A stretch of 40,917 bases of DNA, taken from positions 1 to 40,917 of the forward strand of contig JAHWKL010000008.1 in assembly GCA_019347915.1 (NCBI GenBank). The letters are read 5' to 3'. Of this stretch, positions 1 through 8,009 are shown in pieces. This DNA is from Actinomycetota bacterium. Lineage in GTDB: Bacteria > Actinomycetota > Acidimicrobiia > Acidimicrobiales > CADCSY01. A program made the translations under genes and the position numbers. The stretch's first letter is position 1. Every line of letters begins with the position of its first letter. The notes below the pieces were generated by a model. That model worked only from the letters and a program-made list of their open reading frames with translations, was not told the origin of the DNA and did not search any database.

Positions 1-476
1 CATTCCTCGGCCAGCCCGAAGAGCACGTTGAAAGCCTGCACTGCCTGGCCGGCGGCACCCTTGACCAGGTTGTCGAGTACGGCGATGACGAGGATCCTGC
101 CGGTCCGCTCGTCCCAGCGGACGTGCATCCGGCAGGAGTTGCTGCCCAGCACGTACTTGGTCGCCGGCGGCGCGTCGACGACCTCGACGAAGCGCTCTGT
201 CGCGTACGCATCGGCGTAGAGCTCGTCGAGCTCGGCCTGCAGGCGGTCGGCGCGTTCCTTGTGCTTGCCGCCATCCTCGTCGGCCTTGTTGGCCCGCTCG
301 CGGGCCTCGGCCTTGAGTCGGCGGTTCTCGCGGTTGGTCTTGGCTAGCGCGCGCTGTGCGCGCTCGAGCTCGCTGTCGTCGTCGTCCTTGTCGTCGTCGT
401 CGTCGTCGTCGAGGGCCTCCTCGTCAGGCGGGTCGAGGCTCTCCTCGGTCTGGTCGTCGTCGAGATCGTCGGCCAT
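1..476 (-). CDS. Acidic coiled-coil protein fused to the C-terminal end of ArgC (partial)
   Basis: The minus-strand frame opens at ATG 476, with AAGGAG six bases upstream, and runs off the window at base 1. Residues 1-34 are very acidic (a run of seven Asp, then Lys and four Asp). Residues 35-80 are charged and heptad-like, suggesting a coiled coil. From about residue 84 the frame reads ELYADAYATERF, then GSNSCRMHV, then VLDNLVKGAAGQAVQAFNV, which is the C-terminal end of N-acetyl-gamma-glutamyl-phosphate reductase (arginine synthesis). The NADP-binding Rossmann domain and the catalytic-cysteine segment of ArgC are absent, so this product should not act as ArgC. argC near pheT is an arrangement I recall from actinobacteria, so the tail may be native and the N-terminus foreign. 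Deletion fusion or mis-assembly are both possible. Confidence 0.6.
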   Translation of the reverse strand, partial: MADDLDDDQTEESLDPPDEEALDDDDDDDKDDDDSELERAQRALAKTNRENRRLKAEARERANKADEDGGKHKERADRLQAELDELYADAYATERFVEVVDAPPATKYVLGSNSCRMHVRWDERTGRILVIAVLDNLVKGAAGQAVQAFNVLFGLAEE

Positions 477-847
477 GGCTCCTTCGATGGCAAGAGGCGT
501 GCGAGCGGGAGAACCGACGGCGGACTCTATCCATTCCCGCCCCTTGTTCGTCCATCCGGGCGCTCCCCGCGGCGGCGTCGCCCCAACCTGGCAGCCGGGG
601 CACCAGCGGCTGCCGCCGAGACCGACGAGAAGGGTGCCCAGCGAGCCTTTGGGGCCGTCGACCGTCCCGAACCGCCGCAGAGAGGCTAGGCCTCCCTGCG
701 ACGGGCCGGCGCCTGAGACGTTTGCTACTGAGCTCGCTGGGCTACCCCACCCGGGCCTCCCCTCGGCCATCCGAGGAAAAGAAGGCCTGACCTTCTTGCC
801 ACGCCCCCGGCGGGCGTGTCAACCGGCGGAGCCGTGACAAACGACGA
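477..847. other. Intergenic stretch without a recognised gene
   Basis: About 370 bases separate the ArgC-tail fusion from the hairpin behind the LysM gene. I see no tRNA, rRNA or known riboswitch pattern. A small hairpin (CCTCGG-CCAT-CCGAGG, 761-776) is present. The frame of the downstream minus-strand gene stays open for at least 270 bases upstream of its ATG, but no in-frame start with a ribosome binding site is visible there, so it is treated as leader. The plus-strand ORFs here are proline/arginine-rich and look like chance frames. Confidence 0.5.
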
Positions 848-885
848 CCCTGACCAGCCTCGACGCGCGTCGAGGCTGGTCAGGG
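848..885 (-). terminator. 38-bp perfect palindrome, likely terminator of the LysM gene
   Basis: Bases 848-866 are the exact reverse complement of 867-885, with arms beginning CCCTGACCAGCC. It lies 26 bases beyond the stop of the minus-strand LysM/transglycosylase gene. A T6 run precedes it on the minus strand, and only a weak T-rich stretch (tcgtcgttt) follows. A terminator is the likeliest role; a protein-binding palindrome is possible. Confidence 0.55.
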
Positions 886-910
886 CGGGGGAAAAAAGTC
901 TGTCTCCGGC

Positions 911-1825
911 TCAGAAGTGGCGGTCGCGGAAGGCGAGGACATCGGCGACGTACACCGTCGTGGCCGGATAGGGACCGAAGGCCCGCACCGCCGCCAGGCC
1001 CTGGTAGTAGCCAGCCAAGGCGGTGCCCGGGTCACCTTCGGTGCGGTCGAGCAGCCACCGCAGGTAGCGGGCACTCATGCGGATGTTGTCGTCCGGATTG
1101 GCCGGGTCGACCGGCTGGCGCAGCACGTGGTCGCGCATCCACGTCACCGTGTCGGGCATCAGCTGGCCGATGCCCATGGCCCCGGCGCTCGAGACCACGT
1201 GGTTCTGCCAACCCGACTCCACCCAGGCGGTGGCCATGAGCAGGTCGGTGGGGATCCCGTAGGTCGCCGCCCAGTGCTCGAAGCGGGGCACGAGCTGCAG
1301 GCGCTCGGGCGACGACTGCAGGCGCGAGGGCAGGCGTGACACCTGCACGCCACCGCCCCCTGAGGGGGAGCTGCCCGCAGCGGGGAGAGAGAGGCGCTGG
1401 CCGCTGCGCACGAAATTGAGGTCGGTGATGCCGTTGGCGGCGGCAAGGCTTCGTACCGTCACCCCGTGGTCGACGGCGATCCGCCACAGGCTCTCCCCGG
1501 CCCCGACGGTGTGGACGCGGCCTCCCGCCGCGGTACCAGCCCCAGCGGCAGCCCCGGGACTGCCGGCGCCCGGCAGCGCCAGGGTCGCGCCGGCAAGGAC
1601 CCGGCTGACGTCGGAGATGCCGTTGGCCTGGGCGATGTCCCGGACCGTCACACCGTGGTCGCGGGCGATGCCCGAGAGGGTCTCGCCGCGGCGAACGGTA
1701 TGGGAGTTGGTGGCCAAGGGCCCGGCGACGGCCAGACCAGTGATCACCACCATGGCCACCGTCCGGCTCGATCGACGCCGGCGGCTGAGGAGTGTGGGGA
1801 CGCGCACGGTTACCTCCATCCCCAC
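911..1825 (-). CDS. LysM-LysM-lytic transglycosylase (SLT) cell-wall protein
   Basis: The 304-residue protein has an arginine-rich N-terminus and a hydrophobic stretch at about 22-38 (signal peptide or anchor). LysM repeats at about 41-85 and 103-148 are peptidoglycan-binding modules with the HTVxxGxxLxxIA pattern. A Gly/Ser-rich linker leads to a C-terminal SLT-type domain (about 180-290). The sequence WVESGW places the presumed catalytic Glu at 204, followed by GAMGIGQLMPDT, typical of soluble lytic transglycosylases. It should bind and cleave glycan strands outside the membrane. The start is GTG 1825 with GGAG seven bases upstream; ATG 1819 is the alternative. It follows the ThyX-like gene on the same strand after a 75-base gap, and a strong palindrome follows its stop. 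Confidence 0.85.
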   Translation of the reverse strand: MGMEVTVRVPTLLSRRRRSSRTVAMVVITGLAVAGPLATNSHTVRRGETLSGIARDHGVTVRDIAQANGISDVSRVLAGATLALPGAGSPGAAAGAGTAAGGRVHTVGAGESLWRIAVDHGVTVRSLAAANGITDLNFVRSGQRLSLPAAGSSPSGGGGVQVSRLPSRLQSSPERLQLVPRFEHWAATYGIPTDLLMATAWVESGWQNHVVSSAGAMGIGQLMPDTVTWMRDHVLRQPVDPANPDDNIRMSARYLRWLLDRTEGDPGTALAGYYQGLAAVRAFGPYPATTVYVADVLAFRDRHF

Positions 1826-1836
1826 CCGCTAGCTCC

Positions 1837-1865
1837 ACGTTAGCTGACCACATCCGCCACATCAA
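1837..1865 (-). promoter_or_regulatory. Possible promoter of the LysM/transglycosylase gene
   Basis: On the minus strand TTGATG (1865-1860) and TAACGT (1842-1837) are 17 bases apart, a reasonable -35/-10 pair. The predicted transcription start would fall almost at the GTG start and leave little room for the visible GGAG, so the site may be fortuitous or the transcript nearly leaderless. Confidence 0.3.
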
Positions 1866-1900
1866 CCCCAGGGGCAACAGGAGCCGACGGGCCCCACAGC

Positions 1901-3556
1901 TCACCGGGACGTGCTCGCCCTCCGGTGCTCGGCCCGGCGCTCCGCCTGGAGACGCTCGAGCTCCGGCTCGCTGTAGTCGACGAAGCGCATCATGTCGGCC
2001 ACTGACCGGTGACCGGCCTGGTCGGCGATGAGCCGGTGCATCTCCTGGCACACCCGCCGGTAGGCGGGGTGGCCCTGGGGCGTGGTGCGCAGCTCGAGCA
2101 TGTGCATCGCCTCCCGGGCGTTGAGCTGCATGGAGAACCGCACCCGGTAGGCGAGGCACACGGCATAGGCGGCCTGCTGGGGGAATCCTTCGGCCAGGGC
2201 GTCGTGCAGGGCGGCGGAGCGCTCCATCGCCTCGGCGAAGGGCTCGGCCGCCCCGGCCTCCACCACCACCTCGGGCACCACGTACCCGTGCCGGGGGGAG
2301 AGGGGTTGCCACTCGATGGTGAGCATGCGGTGGCGCTGGAGGTCCCGGAAAGCCCCGTAGTCGGCGCACATGTCGAAGCGGTAGCCGATGCGCTCCAGGG
2401 CCCGTCCGGGCCGGTGGCGGCGGTTGCCCCGGTCGCCCGTGTAGGCCGCCACCACTGCCGCCCGGTCGGCGGCGCCGAGGCGCCGGACCCGCTCGAGCAC
2501 CTCGGTCTCGGGCCGGTCGACGTGGGGATAGAGCATGGCGGCCAGGAGCTTGTCCTCGGCGTCCGGGTCGAAGTCGACCAGGGTCACCTCGGGAGCCGGC
2601 TCGGGCACGGCCTCCATGTCGGCGAAGAGCTTGGCCGCCACATCGGCGGTGCCCTCTCGCGTCTCCCGCAGGTACTCGGACCACGCACCGCCCCGATCGG
2701 GGAGGTCGACACGGGTGAGGAACGAGGGTATGACCTTGCGCAGCTCAACGAGCATGAGCTCGGCGTAGCGGCGGGCCTCGGGAAGGGGGGAGGACCGCAT
2801 GCGCAGCAACAGGGCCTCGTAGGCCTGGCCGGTGCCGTAGATGCCCACGTTGGACAACGAGGCGGCGGGCAGGATCCCGCGCACGGCGTCGAGGGCCTTG
2901 GCCCGGGTGGACTGGTGGTGGACGAAGTCGGAGTCGCCGGACTGCTTCGGGTAGCGCTGGCGGCACCACTCCTGCACGACATTGACGAGGCCGGCGTAGG
3001 TGTCGAACAGCCGGTCCATGTCCCCGACGTAGCGCGTCCCCAGTGGCGAGGCCAGCAACTCGGGATCGCGGTGATAGCGGTAGCGACCGCCGAGGCGGGC
3101 GTCGTAGGAGATGTAGCGGGTCGACTGCTCGAGGTACGACATGAGCCGTCCCCGCTCCAGCACCTTGGTGAGCAGGTTGGACGCCTGCTCGCAGGCCAGG
3201 TGAACGCCACCGAGCTGGGCCACCGAGTCGTCGCCGTACTCGAAGAACACCCGGTCGTAGAGCCGCTCGGCTCGCTCCAACCCGACGGTGGCGTCGACGG
3301 CGGCGTCGCCCTCGATGTCGAGGTCGCCCACGAACTCGTCGAGGAACAGCCGCCGCAGGCTCTTGTGGGTACGGCTGTAGCGGGCGAAGAGTGCCCCCTT
3401 GACCACCTCGGGCAGGTTGACCAGGGCGAACACCGGGCCCTCGACGTTGGTGACGTAGCGCCGGAGCACGTCGGCCTCCTCGTCGCTGAACTCCTCACTG
3501 ACGTAGGGGGCGGTCACGGCAACCGGCACGGGGGCGATCCTACGGCGGGACCTCAC
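1901..3556 (-). CDS. Tandem ThyX-like (FAD-dependent thymidylate synthase-like) protein
   Basis: At 551 residues this is about twice the length of a typical ThyX, and it contains two ThyX-like halves. The first (about 90-290) has RGRLMSYLEQSTRY at 135-148, matching the RHRxxSxNExSxRY signature except His to Gly and Asn to Leu. The second (about 385-530) keeps QRHR at 407-410 but then reads MLTIEWQPLS; later NAREAMHMLELR resembles the ThyX NxRELxHFxxLR region. ThyX makes dTMP from dUMP with FAD and methylene-tetrahydrofolate. Because neither half has a full signature, activity is uncertain and it may be a divergent paralogue. The start is GTG 3556, with later GTG codons possible. It is divergent from the DUF72 gene. 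Confidence 0.75.
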   Translation of the reverse strand: MRSRRRIAPVPVAVTAPYVSEEFSDEEADVLRRYVTNVEGPVFALVNLPEVVKGALFARYSRTHKSLRRLFLDEFVGDLDIEGDAAVDATVGLERAERLYDRVFFEYGDDSVAQLGGVHLACEQASNLLTKVLERGRLMSYLEQSTRYISYDARLGGRYRYHRDPELLASPLGTRYVGDMDRLFDTYAGLVNVVQEWCRQRYPKQSGDSDFVHHQSTRAKALDAVRGILPAASLSNVGIYGTGQAYEALLLRMRSSPLPEARRYAELMLVELRKVIPSFLTRVDLPDRGGAWSEYLRETREGTADVAAKLFADMEAVPEPAPEVTLVDFDPDAEDKLLAAMLYPHVDRPETEVLERVRRLGAADRAAVVAAYTGDRGNRRHRPGRALERIGYRFDMCADYGAFRDLQRHRMLTIEWQPLSPRHGYVVPEVVVEAGAAEPFAEAMERSAALHDALAEGFPQQAAYAVCLAYRVRFSMQLNAREAMHMLELRTTPQGHPAYRRVCQEMHRLIADQAGHRSVADMMRFVDYSEPELERLQAERRAEHRRASTSR

Positions 3557-3633
3557 CGGCCACGGGGATGGCCGCTCCCCCGGCGCCGCCCACCCGTTCC
3601 AGCCCCGTGCCGGCGGTCGTAGCCTCGGCGGCG

Positions 3634-4551
3634 ATGGGCATCGCCGTCGGCACCTCGTCGTGGACCGACCCCACCCTCACCAAGGAGTCCGACTTCTATC
3701 CCCGCAGGTCGATGAGCGCCGAGGAGCGCCTGCGTCACTACGCGTCGATCTTCCCCGTGGTGGAGGTCGACGGCACCTACTACGCCCCGCCGACGGCCCG
3801 GACGGCGCAGCTGTGGGCCGAGCGCACGCCCGCCGGCTTCCGCATGAACGTCAAGGCCTACTCCTTGTTCACCCACCACCCGGCCCGTCCGAGCACGCTG
3901 TGGGACGACGTGCACGACGAACTGCCCGATGAGCACCGGGGCAAGCGGTCGACGTATCTGAGCCACCTGCCCGACGCCGCCGTCGACCGGGCGTGGGAGC
4001 ACTTCGGCGCCGCCCTCGAGCCGCTGCAGGCCGCCGGCAAGCTGGCCGCCGTGGTGTTCCAGTTCCCCCCGTGGTTCACCGCCCGGCGGGACAACCGGGC
4101 CTACCTGGACGAGCTGGCCGACCGCCTGCCCGGGCACCAGCTCGCCGTGGAGTTTCGCCACCGCAGCTGGCTCGACGGCGACGACGACCGGAAGCGAACC
4201 CTCCGGCTGCTCGAGGATCGCGGGCTGGCGTTCGTCTGCGTGGACGGGCCCCAGGGCTTCGACAGCTCGGTCCCCCCGCTGGTCGCCGCCACCGCCGACT
4301 TGGCCGTCGTGCGCTTCCACGGCCACAACCGGGAGACCTGGGAGGCCAAGGGCATCACCGCTGCCGAGCGGTTCCGCTACCTCTACTCCGAGGAGGAGCT
4401 GGCGGCCTGGGTGGAGCCCATCCGGGGCCTGGCCGCCGCCACCAGCGAGACCCACGCCCTGATGAACAACTGCTACCGGGACTACGGGGTGCGCAACGCC
4501 CGCCAGCTCGGCCAGCTTCTCGGCGAGGGCCTGCAGGCCGGCGCCGGCTGA
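3634..4551 (+). CDS. DUF72 (YecE-like) family protein
   Basis: From ATG 3634 the product is 305 residues. It opens with GIAVGTSSWTDP and contains VEVDGTYYAPP, FRMNVKAYSLFTHH, VVFQFPPWF, LAVEFRHRSW and VVRFHGHN, the pattern of DUF72 proteins, a TIM-barrel-like family whose biochemical role I do not know. The frame is open upstream to 3568, but the extra 22 residues are low-complexity Ala/Pro and family members begin near GI-GTSSW, so 3634 is preferred. It is a single gene, divergent from the ThyX-like gene and convergent with pheT. Confidence 0.85.
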   Translation: MGIAVGTSSWTDPTLTKESDFYPRRSMSAEERLRHYASIFPVVEVDGTYYAPPTARTAQLWAERTPAGFRMNVKAYSLFTHHPARPSTLWDDVHDELPDEHRGKRSTYLSHLPDAAVDRAWEHFGAALEPLQAAGKLAAVVFQFPPWFTARRDNRAYLDELADRLPGHQLAVEFRHRSWLDGDDDRKRTLRLLEDRGLAFVCVDGPQGFDSSVPPLVAATADLAVVRFHGHNRETWEAKGITAAERFRYLYSEEELAAWVEPIRGLAAATSETHALMNNCYRDYGVRNARQLGQLLGEGLQAGAG

Positions 4552-4566
4552 CCCCTTCCCGTTCTC

Positions 4567-4603
4567 TGTCGGATGAACCACCGTGACGGTGGTCCAGCCG
4601 ACA
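4567..4603. terminator. Hairpin between convergent DUF72 and pheT genes
   Basis: TGTCGG (4567-4572) pairs with CCGACA (4598-4603), and inside it ACCACCG pairs with CGGTGGT. Flanking CCCCTTCCC and AAGGGAGGGG could lengthen the stem. It lies between two converging stop codons, so it fits a bidirectional terminator, although no T tract is present. Confidence 0.55.
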
Positions 4604-4617
4604 AAGAAGGGAGGGGC

Positions 4618-6975
4618 TCATCCCCGTAGACGGGCCCCATGGTTTTCCTCCACGGCGGCGATGAGGCGCCGGCGCACCACTCCCACCTCGTCGTCGGTGA
4701 GGGTCCGGTCGGGCGCCTGGAGCCGGACCGTCCAGGCCAGGCTGCGCCGGCCCTCGGCCACCTGGTCGCCCCGGTAGACGTCGAACATACGGACCCCGGA
4801 CACGAGGCCGGCGCCGGCGCCGGCCAGGGTGCGCTCGATGGCACCGGCCGGGGTGGCGTCGTCGACCTCGAAGGCCAGGTCGATGTCGCTGGACGGGTAT
4901 CGGCTGATCGGTCGGTACGTGCCCGGGCCGTGGGGGCACGCCAGCAGCCGCTCCAGGTCGAGCTCGACCCATGCCACCCGCTCGTCGACGTCGAAACGGG
5001 CCAGCACCCCCGGGTCGACCTCGCCCACCATCCCGACGGGTTCCCCCTCGACCACGATCCGGGCCGTGCGGGTCGGGTGCAGGCCGGGCGCGGCGCACGC
5101 CTCGAGCTGCCAGTCACCGAGCACCAGGCCGTCGGCCAGCAGGTGCCACTGGGTCACCGCCTCCCGGGCGTCGGCGCCGGCGGTGGCCACCGCCACCATC
5201 TCCCGCTCGTCGGGGAGCTGCTGACCGTCCGGCGGGCGGCGAAAGGTGTGGCCCACCTCGAACAGCGACACCCCGGTGATGCGGTGGCGGGCGTTGCCGG
5301 CGACCGACCCCACCAGCCCGGGCAGCAACGAGGTCCGCAGCCGGGACTCCTCGGCCACCAGGGGGTTGGCCACCACCACCGCCTCAGCCACCTCCAGCCC
5401 GCACCGCTCCAGGTCGGCCGCAGCCAGGAAGGTCGTGCTCCAAGCCTCGTCAGCGCCGGCGCCGGCCAGGATGTGGCGGACCAGCCGGCGATCGCGCTGG
5501 TACCGGGTCAGCGCCCCGGTCAGGGGGCTGCGGGGGACGGTCTTGGGGACGGCCCGGTACCCGTGGAGCCGGGCCACCTCCTCCACCACGTCGATCTCGG
5601 TGGCGCTGTCGAGCCGCCACGTGGGCAGGGCCACCTCCAGCACGCCGGGGGCGGGGGTGCTGAGGGTCGTGAAGCCGATGGGGCCGAGGTACCCGGCGAT
5701 GTCGACGTCGGTGAGCTCGGTGCCGAGCAGCTGGTTCACCCGGGCGGTCCGGACTCGCACCGGCGCGCGCTCCGGCAGCCCGCCCCCGGCGTCGGTGCCA
5801 GGTCCGACACTGAGCTGGTCGCCGCCACTCAGCAGTTCGACGAAGCGGGCCACGGCCGGGTCGATGGCGGCCCAGTCGCAGCCCTTCTCGAAGCGGGCCG
5901 AGGCCTCGGTCCGCAGCTTGAGCCGGCGGGCGCTGCGGGAGATGGCCAGGGGGTCGAACCAGGCCGCCTCCAGGACCACCTCGGTGGTGTGCTCGTCGAT
6001 CTCGGTGGAGGCGCCGCCCATGATCCCGGCGATCCCGATGGCCCCATCCTCGGCGTCGCAGATGAGCAGGTCGCCATCGAGGGCCCGCTCGACGCCATCG
6101 AGGGTGACCAGCGTCTCGCCGGCGTGGGCTCGGCGCACCCGGAAGCCCCGGCCCCCCAGGCGGGCGGCGTCGTAGGGATGGGTGGGCTGACCCAGCTCGA
6201 GCATCACGTAGTTGGAGGCGTCGACCACGTTGTTGATGGGCCGCATCCCCGCTCGGGCCAACCGGTCGGCGAGCCACGCCGGCGAGGGGCCCACCCGCAC
6301 GCCGGCGATGACGGTGGCCACGAAGCGCCGGCACAGGTCGGGGGCGTCGATGGCGACCGAGGCCGCCTCCACCGGTCCTGGCGGGGCCAGCTCGGGCCGG
6401 CGCAGCGTGAACGGCAGCCCCAGGCGGGCGGCCAGGTCGCGGGCCACCCCAGCCATGGACATGGCGTCGGGCCGGTTGGCGTTGACCTCCAGATCGAGCA
6501 CCACGTCGGGGCCGGCGCCGGCCGCCTCGGCGAAGGGAGTGCCGGGCGGGGCCGCACCGGCCGGGAGCACGACGATCTCGTCGTGCCCCCCGGGGAGACC
6601 GAGCTCGTCCGCCGCGCACAGCATGCCCCGCGACTCGACGCCCTTCATCGTGCGGGCGCCGATCTCCATCCCGCCGGGGAGCACCGTGCCCACGGTGGCC
6701 AGCGGCACCAGGTCGCCCTCGGCGAAGTTCCACGCCCCGCACACCACCTGCACCGGCTCGGTGTCACCAGCGTCGACCACCACCCGCTGGATGCGGTCGG
6801 CGCCGGCGATGGGCCCCAGCTCCAGCACCCGGGCGACCACGACGCCCTCCAGCCCCTCCCCCACCCGCTCGACCGACTCCACCGCCAGCCCGAGGTCGTC
6901 GAGCACGGCGACCAGCTCGTCGACCGGCAGCTCCAGCGGGACGAAGTCCCGCAACCACGACCGCAGGACCCGCAT
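4618..6975 (-). CDS. pheT: Phenylalanine-tRNA ligase beta subunit
   Basis: This 785-residue protein has the full PheT layout: an N-terminal segment and an EMAP-like tRNA-binding domain (about 40-150, with VVCGAWNFAEGD and MKGVESRGMLCAADELGL), a B3/B4 domain (about 205-370, with NRPDAMSM, RPINNVVDASNYVM and GQPTHPYDAARL), B5 and catalytic-like core domains, and a C-terminal FDX-ACB anticodon-binding domain (SRYPSSDIDLAFEVDD near 695). With PheS it forms the alpha2-beta2 enzyme that charges tRNA-Phe in the cytoplasm. Its ATG overlaps the pheS stop by one base (TGATG), implying coupled translation. It is the last gene of the infC-to-pheT operon. Confidence 0.97.
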   Translation of the reverse strand: MRVLRSWLRDFVPLELPVDELVAVLDDLGLAVESVERVGEGLEGVVVARVLELGPIAGADRIQRVVVDAGDTEPVQVVCGAWNFAEGDLVPLATVGTVLPGGMEIGARTMKGVESRGMLCAADELGLPGGHDEIVVLPAGAAPPGTPFAEAAGAGPDVVLDLEVNANRPDAMSMAGVARDLAARLGLPFTLRRPELAPPGPVEAASVAIDAPDLCRRFVATVIAGVRVGPSPAWLADRLARAGMRPINNVVDASNYVMLELGQPTHPYDAARLGGRGFRVRRAHAGETLVTLDGVERALDGDLLICDAEDGAIGIAGIMGGASTEIDEHTTEVVLEAAWFDPLAISRSARRLKLRTEASARFEKGCDWAAIDPAVARFVELLSGGDQLSVGPGTDAGGGLPERAPVRVRTARVNQLLGTELTDVDIAGYLGPIGFTTLSTPAPGVLEVALPTWRLDSATEIDVVEEVARLHGYRAVPKTVPRSPLTGALTRYQRDRRLVRHILAGAGADEAWSTTFLAAADLERCGLEVAEAVVVANPLVAEESRLRTSLLPGLVGSVAGNARHRITGVSLFEVGHTFRRPPDGQQLPDEREMVAVATAGADAREAVTQWHLLADGLVLGDWQLEACAAPGLHPTRTARIVVEGEPVGMVGEVDPGVLARFDVDERVAWVELDLERLLACPHGPGTYRPISRYPSSDIDLAFEVDDATPAGAIERTLAGAGAGLVSGVRMFDVYRGDQVAEGRRSLAWTVRLQAPDRTLTDDEVGVVRRRLIAAVEENHGARLRG

Positions 6976-8009
6976 CAGAACTGGCGCAGGAAGCGAACGT
7001 CGTTGGACACCAGCTCACGCAGGTCGTCGATGCCGTGGCGCATGATCACCATGCGGTCGATGCCGAAGCCGAAGGCGAAGCCCGACCACGTCTCCGGGTC
7101 GTAGCCCACGGCACGGAAGACGTTGGGGTGGACCATCCCGCAGCCCCCCAGCTCGAGCCACCCGGTGCGCCCGCAGGTCCGGCAGCCGTCGCCCTTGCAG
7201 AACACGCAGGTGATGTCGAACTCGGCCGACGGCTCGGTGAAGGGGAAGTACGAGGGCCGCAAGCGGGACCGGAAGCCGGGGCCGAAGTAGGCCTCGGTGA
7301 AGGCGTCGAGGGTGCCGGCCAGGTCGCCCAGGGTGATGTGGCGGTCGACGACCAAGCCCTCGATCTGGTGGAAGTTGGGCAGGTGGCTGGCGTCGGCGGT
7401 GTCCTGGCGGTAGCACCGCCCGGGCATGACCGAGTAGATGGGCGGCTGCGTCGCCTCCATGACCCGTACCTGCACGGGGGAGGTGTGGGTGCGCAACAGC
7501 GTGGACTCCGGCGCACCGAGCTCGAGGTAGAGCGTGTCGTACATGGCTCGGGCGGGATGGTCGGCGGGGAAGTTGAGGGCCTCGAAGTTGTACCAGTCGG
7601 TCTCCGCCTCCGGGCCCTCGGCCACGGTGTAGCCCATGCCGACGAACACGTCCTCCAGGCGGTCGCGGGCCTGGGTCACCAGATGGAGATGGCCCCGGCG
7701 ACGGGTGGGCACCACCTCGGTCAAGTCGAGCCGCTCGGCCTCCAGGCGGGACCGCCGCTCGGCCTCGTCGACCTCGGCCCGCCGGGCGGCCAGTGCCTCC
7801 TCGAGGCGGGCCCGGGCGGCGTTGAGCTCACGGCCCGCCTCCTTGCGCGCTTCGGGCGCCAGCGCCCCGAGGCCGGACCGCAGCGTGGCCAGCTGCGACC
7901 GGCGTCCGAGGAGCTCGGCCTCGAGCGACCGGACCGCCGCAGGATCGCCGGCACCAGCGATCCGCTCGAGGGCGTCGCTGACGAGCCCACTGACGTCCCC
8001 TGCGGTCAT
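6975..8009 (-). CDS. pheS: Phenylalanine-tRNA ligase alpha subunit
   Basis: The 344-residue protein has an N-terminal helical coiled-coil arm (about 1-95) and a class II synthetase core. Motifs include HTSPVQVRVM, CYRQDTADASHLPNFHQIEG, PSYFPFTEPSAEFD and FGFGIDRMVIMRHGIDDLR. A CxxC...CxxC element (CVFCKGDGCRTCGRTGW) lies before LGGCGMVHPNVF, as in many PheS proteins. The ATG at 8009 overlaps the histidine kinase stop by four bases (ATGA). Upstream frame-open sequence is only read-through of the kinase gene, so 8009 is well supported. It pairs with the downstream pheT product. Confidence 0.97.
   Translation of the reverse strand: MTAGDVSGLVSDALERIAGAGDPAAVRSLEAELLGRRSQLATLRSGLGALAPEARKEAGRELNAARARLEEALAARRAEVDEAERRSRLEAERLDLTEVVPTRRRGHLHLVTQARDRLEDVFVGMGYTVAEGPEAETDWYNFEALNFPADHPARAMYDTLYLELGAPESTLLRTHTSPVQVRVMEATQPPIYSVMPGRCYRQDTADASHLPNFHQIEGLVVDRHITLGDLAGTLDAFTEAYFGPGFRSRLRPSYFPFTEPSAEFDITCVFCKGDGCRTCGRTGWLELGGCGMVHPNVFRAVGYDPETWSGFAFGFGIDRMVIMRHGIDDLRELVSNDVRFLRQF

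Noticed and set aside
2009-3622. Long plus-strand ORF (537 codons) opposite the ThyX-like gene
   Set aside because: It is the antisense shadow of a gene with clear family motifs; high GC at third positions keeps opposite frames open.
4639-7104. 821-codon plus-strand ORF opposite pheT
   Set aside because: His/Gly/Val-rich composition without domains; pheT on the other strand is unambiguous.
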